Shown here piece after piece: positions 13,395 to 14,469 of a stretch of DNA of 14,469 nucleotides (the stretch's first letter is position 1; each line of letters begins with the position of its first letter). The notes under the pieces were generated by a model. The model was not told where the DNA came from. It worked only from the letters and a program-made list of their open reading frames with translations, and did not search any database. A program made the translations under genes and the position numbers. This DNA is from an uncultured Muribaculaceae bacterium (GTDB taxonomy: Bacteria; Bacteroidota; Bacteroidia; Bacteroidales; Muribaculaceae), in assembly GCA_947644475.1 (NCBI GenBank), contig CANRZQ010000038.1, positions 1 to 14,469 on the forward strand. Direction: 5' to 3'.

Positions 13395-14469
13395 ATGGCA
13401 ATGAAACTACATCTCTTTAATCCCGAGAATGACCTGGCGCTTGCCGCCAACCTCGACCATTACACGCCGCCGAAGGCTGCGGTGGACTTGCGCCGCTCGG
13501 GGGCGTTGCTCCCGATGTGGTATGCCGACGCAGGCGACCGCGTGCTGTGCCACGGCGTGAACGCGCGATGGTTCGACACGGTGCGCACGGCTTTCGGCAT
13601 TGATGTCGACGTGTTCAATCATGAGCCTTCGGCGGCGTATGAATTGCGTCCATGGGGTTGGTCGCGTGCGGCGCGAACCGACTTCCTGAACGAGGGTTTT
13701 GCTCCCTCGATGTTGCCCGACGACGCTGCTCTCGACCGCCTGCGGATGCTGTCGCACCGCCGCACCGCCGCCGAGATTGGCGCGGAAGTGGCTGCGGCTG
13801 TCGGGTCTGAGCGGGTTGCGGCTTCGGCCCGTGAGATGCGGGAAATCGGCGAAGTGGAATCGGCCTTGAATCGAGGAGAAATCTATGTCAAGGCACCGTG
13901 GTCGTCGTCGGGCCGCGGAGTGCTGCCGTCGGCTGCGGCCGGACGCGAGCGCACGTTGCGCCGCGCCTCCGAGATTATCGCATCCCAAGGCTCGGTGATG
14001 GTCGAGGACGCTTTCGACAAGGCTGTCGATTTTGCAAGGATATACGAATGTGCCGGGGGCGTATGCCGGGCTTTATCCACGTCGGTATTCGTCACCGACG
14101 GGCGCGGAGCATATGCCGGCAACTTGCTTGCCGACGAGGCCACGCGTCGCTCGCGCGTCGAAGATTATGTCGACGCTGCGTTGCTTGATGCCTGCGACGA
14201 GGCTGTGCGGCAGGCTGTCGAGGAGCGGATTGCGCCTTACTATAATGGAATAGTTGGCGTTGACATGATGGCGTCGGACGACGGACGCATCATGCCTGTG
14301 GTGGAGATAAATGTGCGCGCAACCATGGGATATGCCGCCAACCGCTTTGCCGACCGCTATCTCGCGCCCGGCGCGACGGGTGTATTCTCGGTATCGCCCC
14401 GTCAGGGAGCGGCCGCTCCGGATGAATATAAAACTGAAAGCGGCCGCCTATGTTACGGCCGTCTCAGCC
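13395..14469 (+). CDS. ATP-grasp-like protein, partial (C-terminus off the right edge)
   Basis: The frame begins MAMKLHLFNPENDLALA and is open to the window end, giving 358 codons. ATG 13401 is an equally possible start. Several stretches look like an ATP-grasp enzyme. EIYVKAPWSSSGRGVL (162-177) has the nucleotide-binding Lys166 and a Ser/Gly-rich loop. VMVEDAFDKAVDFARIY (201-217) resembles the strand binding adenine. VVEINVRATMG (302-312) carries the Glu304/Asn306 metal-ligand pattern. Such enzymes activate a carboxylate as acyl phosphate and join it to an amine or thiol. The N-terminal block (NPENDLALAANLDHYTPPKAA) is strongly conserved in my memory of uncharacterised Bacteroidales proteins. 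The substrate is unknown. It is divergent from the glycosyltransferase across 76 bp with facing -7 boxes. Confidence 0.75.
   Translation, partial: MAMKLHLFNPENDLALAANLDHYTPPKAAVDLRRSGALLPMWYADAGDRVLCHGVNARWFDTVRTAFGIDVDVFNHEPSAAYELRPWGWSRAARTDFLNEGFAPSMLPDDAALDRLRMLSHRRTAAEIGAEVAAAVGSERVAASAREMREIGEVESALNRGEIYVKAPWSSSGRGVLPSAAAGRERTLRRASEIIASQGSVMVEDAFDKAVDFARIYECAGGVCRALSTSVFVTDGRGAYAGNLLADEATRRSRVEDYVDAALLDACDEAVRQAVEERIAPYYNGIVGVDMMASDDGRIMPVVEINVRATMGYAANRFADRYLAPGATGVFSVSPRQGAAAPDEYKTESGRLCYGRLS

Overview
The window looks like a Bacteroidales chromosome, most likely a Muribaculaceae-type gut bacterium. That placement is an inference from three things: TAnnTTTG-type -7 promoter boxes, sometimes with a TTTG -33 box; protein families typical of this order (FN3-type secreted protein, TIGR02757, PL/GH88 enzyme); and GC-rich housekeeping genes. 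There are no tRNA or rRNA genes, no CRISPR array and no transposase.

Region 1 (1-3186, minus strand) reads in the order tatA, tatC, a sodium:dicarboxylate-family symporter, then a secreted propeller/FN3-like protein cut by the left edge. tatA and tatC overlap by one base and the next gaps are short, so this is probably one operon. Region 2 (3270-4904, plus strand) holds fabD with a strong terminator, a copy of a palindromic REP-like repeat, and a small secreted DUF3828-like protein with its own terminator.

Region 3 (about 4910-8765) is the accessory part. It starts with a strong promoter driving a roughly 85-nt candidate ncRNA that ends in an intrinsic terminator. Debris of decayed small genes follows. 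Then comes a compact, AT-rich candidate RiPP cluster: a 33-aa Cys-rich peptide ending YCNPCGNMCD, a radical SAM/SPASM peptide maturase, and, 8 bp later, a divergent FolC-like Mur-family ligase. The likely logic is that the SPASM enzyme crosslinks the Cys-rich tail and the ligase adds one or more amino acids to a carboxylate, perhaps the C-terminal Asp. I know of no described system with this composition and consider it the main candidate novelty. A gene broken by one in-frame stop (8175-8705) closes the island.

Region 4 (8788-14469) is GC-rich again. It holds a minus-strand two-domain polyuronate lyase plus GH88 unsaturated glucuronyl hydrolase, and a plus-strand TIGR02757 protein with an inverted REP pair in its likely leader. 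These are followed by a convergent glycosyltransferase on the minus strand and a divergent ATP-grasp-like protein cut by the right edge. GC and codon statements are by eye, not computed.
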